From Acidobacteriota bacterium (lineage in GTDB: Bacteria > Acidobacteriota > Terriglobia > UBA7540): a stretch of 5,302 bases of DNA. Below, piece after piece: positions 4,816 to 5,302 of the stretch. The DNA is taken from contig PLWR01000577.1 in assembly GCA_003165615.1 (NCBI GenBank), positions 909-6,210 on the forward strand, written 5' to 3'. A program made the translations under genes and the position numbers. Below the pieces are notes generated by a model. The model did no database searches. It was not told the origin of the DNA and saw nothing but the letters and a program-made list of their open reading frames with translations. How positions within the stretch are numbered: position 1 is the stretch's first letter; every line of letters begins with the position of its first letter.

Positions 4816-5302
4816 ATGGCGGCAAAACGCATTGGAATTCTCACCGGCGGCGGCGATGTTCCTGGATTGAATTCCGTCATCAAGACGGTGGTTTATCGAG
4901 CCAGCGACGCGGGTAGTGAAGTGATCGGCATCCGGCGCGGATGGGAGGGCCTGACTCACGTTGATTTGAACGACCCGGCCAGCCGCACGCATTACATTCT
5001 CCCTCTCGACCGTGAGAATACGCGCACCGTGGATCGCACCGGCGGCACCTTTCTCCACACCTCGCGCACCAACCCCCAAAAGATGAAGAAACTTCCGGCG
5101 ATTTGCGCGGGAGGAGATTTCCCCAAGGTGGATAGCACCAAGAAAGGCGTGACATCGCAGGTCTACGACATCACCTCGCAGGTATTGAAGAACGTCGAAA
5201 GGCTGGGCCTCAACTACCTGGTGGCGATTGGCGGCGACGACACGTTGAGCTACGCAGCGCGGCTCGACAAGGAAGGGGTGAAGGTGATCGCCGTTCCCAA
5301 GA
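4816..5302 (+). CDS. pfp: 6-phosphofructokinase, probably pyrophosphate-dependent type (5' part, cut by window edge)
   Basis: The first 162 residues are present and the gene runs off the right edge. It belongs to the PfkA superfamily, which phosphorylates fructose 6-phosphate to fructose 1,6-bisphosphate in glycolysis (reversibly when PPi is the donor). The nucleotide/PPi-binding loop GILTGGGDVPGLN is at 7-19. RTGGTFLHTSRTNP (74-87) carries the conserved arginine of the substrate region. IGGDDTLSY (138-146) contains the catalytic-site GGD. Asp142 replaces the Gly104 (E. coli numbering) of ATP-dependent enzymes, and the last complete residues, AVPK (159-162), put Lys where ATP enzymes have Gly124 before TIDND. 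Asp and Lys at these two places are the accepted signature of PPi-dependent enzymes. Relative to E. coli PfkA there are about 26 extra residues between the arginine motif and GGDD (roughly 88-118). The start has a strong ribosome binding site. Donor use is inferred, so ATP or mixed use remains possible. Confidence 0.9.
   Translation, partial: MAAKRIGILTGGGDVPGLNSVIKTVVYRASDAGSEVIGIRRGWEGLTHVDLNDPASRTHYILPLDRENTRTVDRTGGTFLHTSRTNPQKMKKLPAICAGGDFPKVDSTKKGVTSQVYDITSQVLKNVERLGLNYLVAIGGDDTLSYAARLDKEGVKVIAVPK

Noticed and set aside
4472..4870. Open frames across 4472-4870 and 4399-4701
   Set aside because: Translations such as VIPAKAGIHS and FPRRRESI come from the GTCATTCCCGCG repeat, and the longer frame overlaps the true start of the phosphofructokinase.

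Overview
The window comes from a bacterial chromosome of fairly high GC content. It carries a Ni2+/Co2+ energy-coupling factor (ECF) importer split by intergenic repeat elements. Three things fit an Acidobacteriota-like genome: the palindromic repeats built on the 12-mer TCAGGATGACAG, the CTCTCCCC/GGGGAGAG-type inverted repeats, and a phosphofructokinase starting with GGGDVPGLN and carrying the GGDD variant. The taxonomic assignment is inference only.

Layout, left to right. Positions 1-154 are noncoding and hold a fragment of a dispersed repeat. A minus-strand gene (155-742) encodes a flavodoxin-fold protein with a compact four-cysteine motif like that of iron-sulfur flavoproteins. A 249-base divergent gap (743-991) follows. 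Three plus-strand genes then encode a CbiMNQO/NikMNQO-type importer: the metal-binding membrane component CbiM/NikM with a fused N-type C-terminal domain (992-2083), the transmembrane coupling protein CbiQ (2516-3325), and the ATPase CbiO (3596-4411), which ends in a histidine-rich tail. Last comes the 5' part of a phosphofructokinase gene (4816 to the window edge), whose active-site residues point to pyrophosphate rather than ATP as phosphoryl donor.

The three importer genes should work as one machine: CbiM(N) binds the metal ion at its extreme N terminus, CbiQ couples it to the ATPase, and CbiO hydrolyses ATP. In most genomes these genes are tightly packed. Here the M-Q gap is 432 bases and contains a roughly 220-base MITE-like element with 32-base terminal inverted repeats. 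The Q-O gap is 270 bases and contains a 106-base palindromic repeat of another family. A third family sits in the 404-base gap after cbiO. The gene set remains intact, but every junction has been colonised by a different repeat. The flavoprotein and phosphofructokinase genes have no evident functional link to metal import.

I see no tRNA, rRNA, CRISPR array, transposase gene or recognisable riboswitch. I found no clearly novel multi-gene system. The points most worth following up are the repeat-punctuated ECF operon, the MITE-like element, the histidine tail of CbiO and the PPi-type phosphofructokinase signature.
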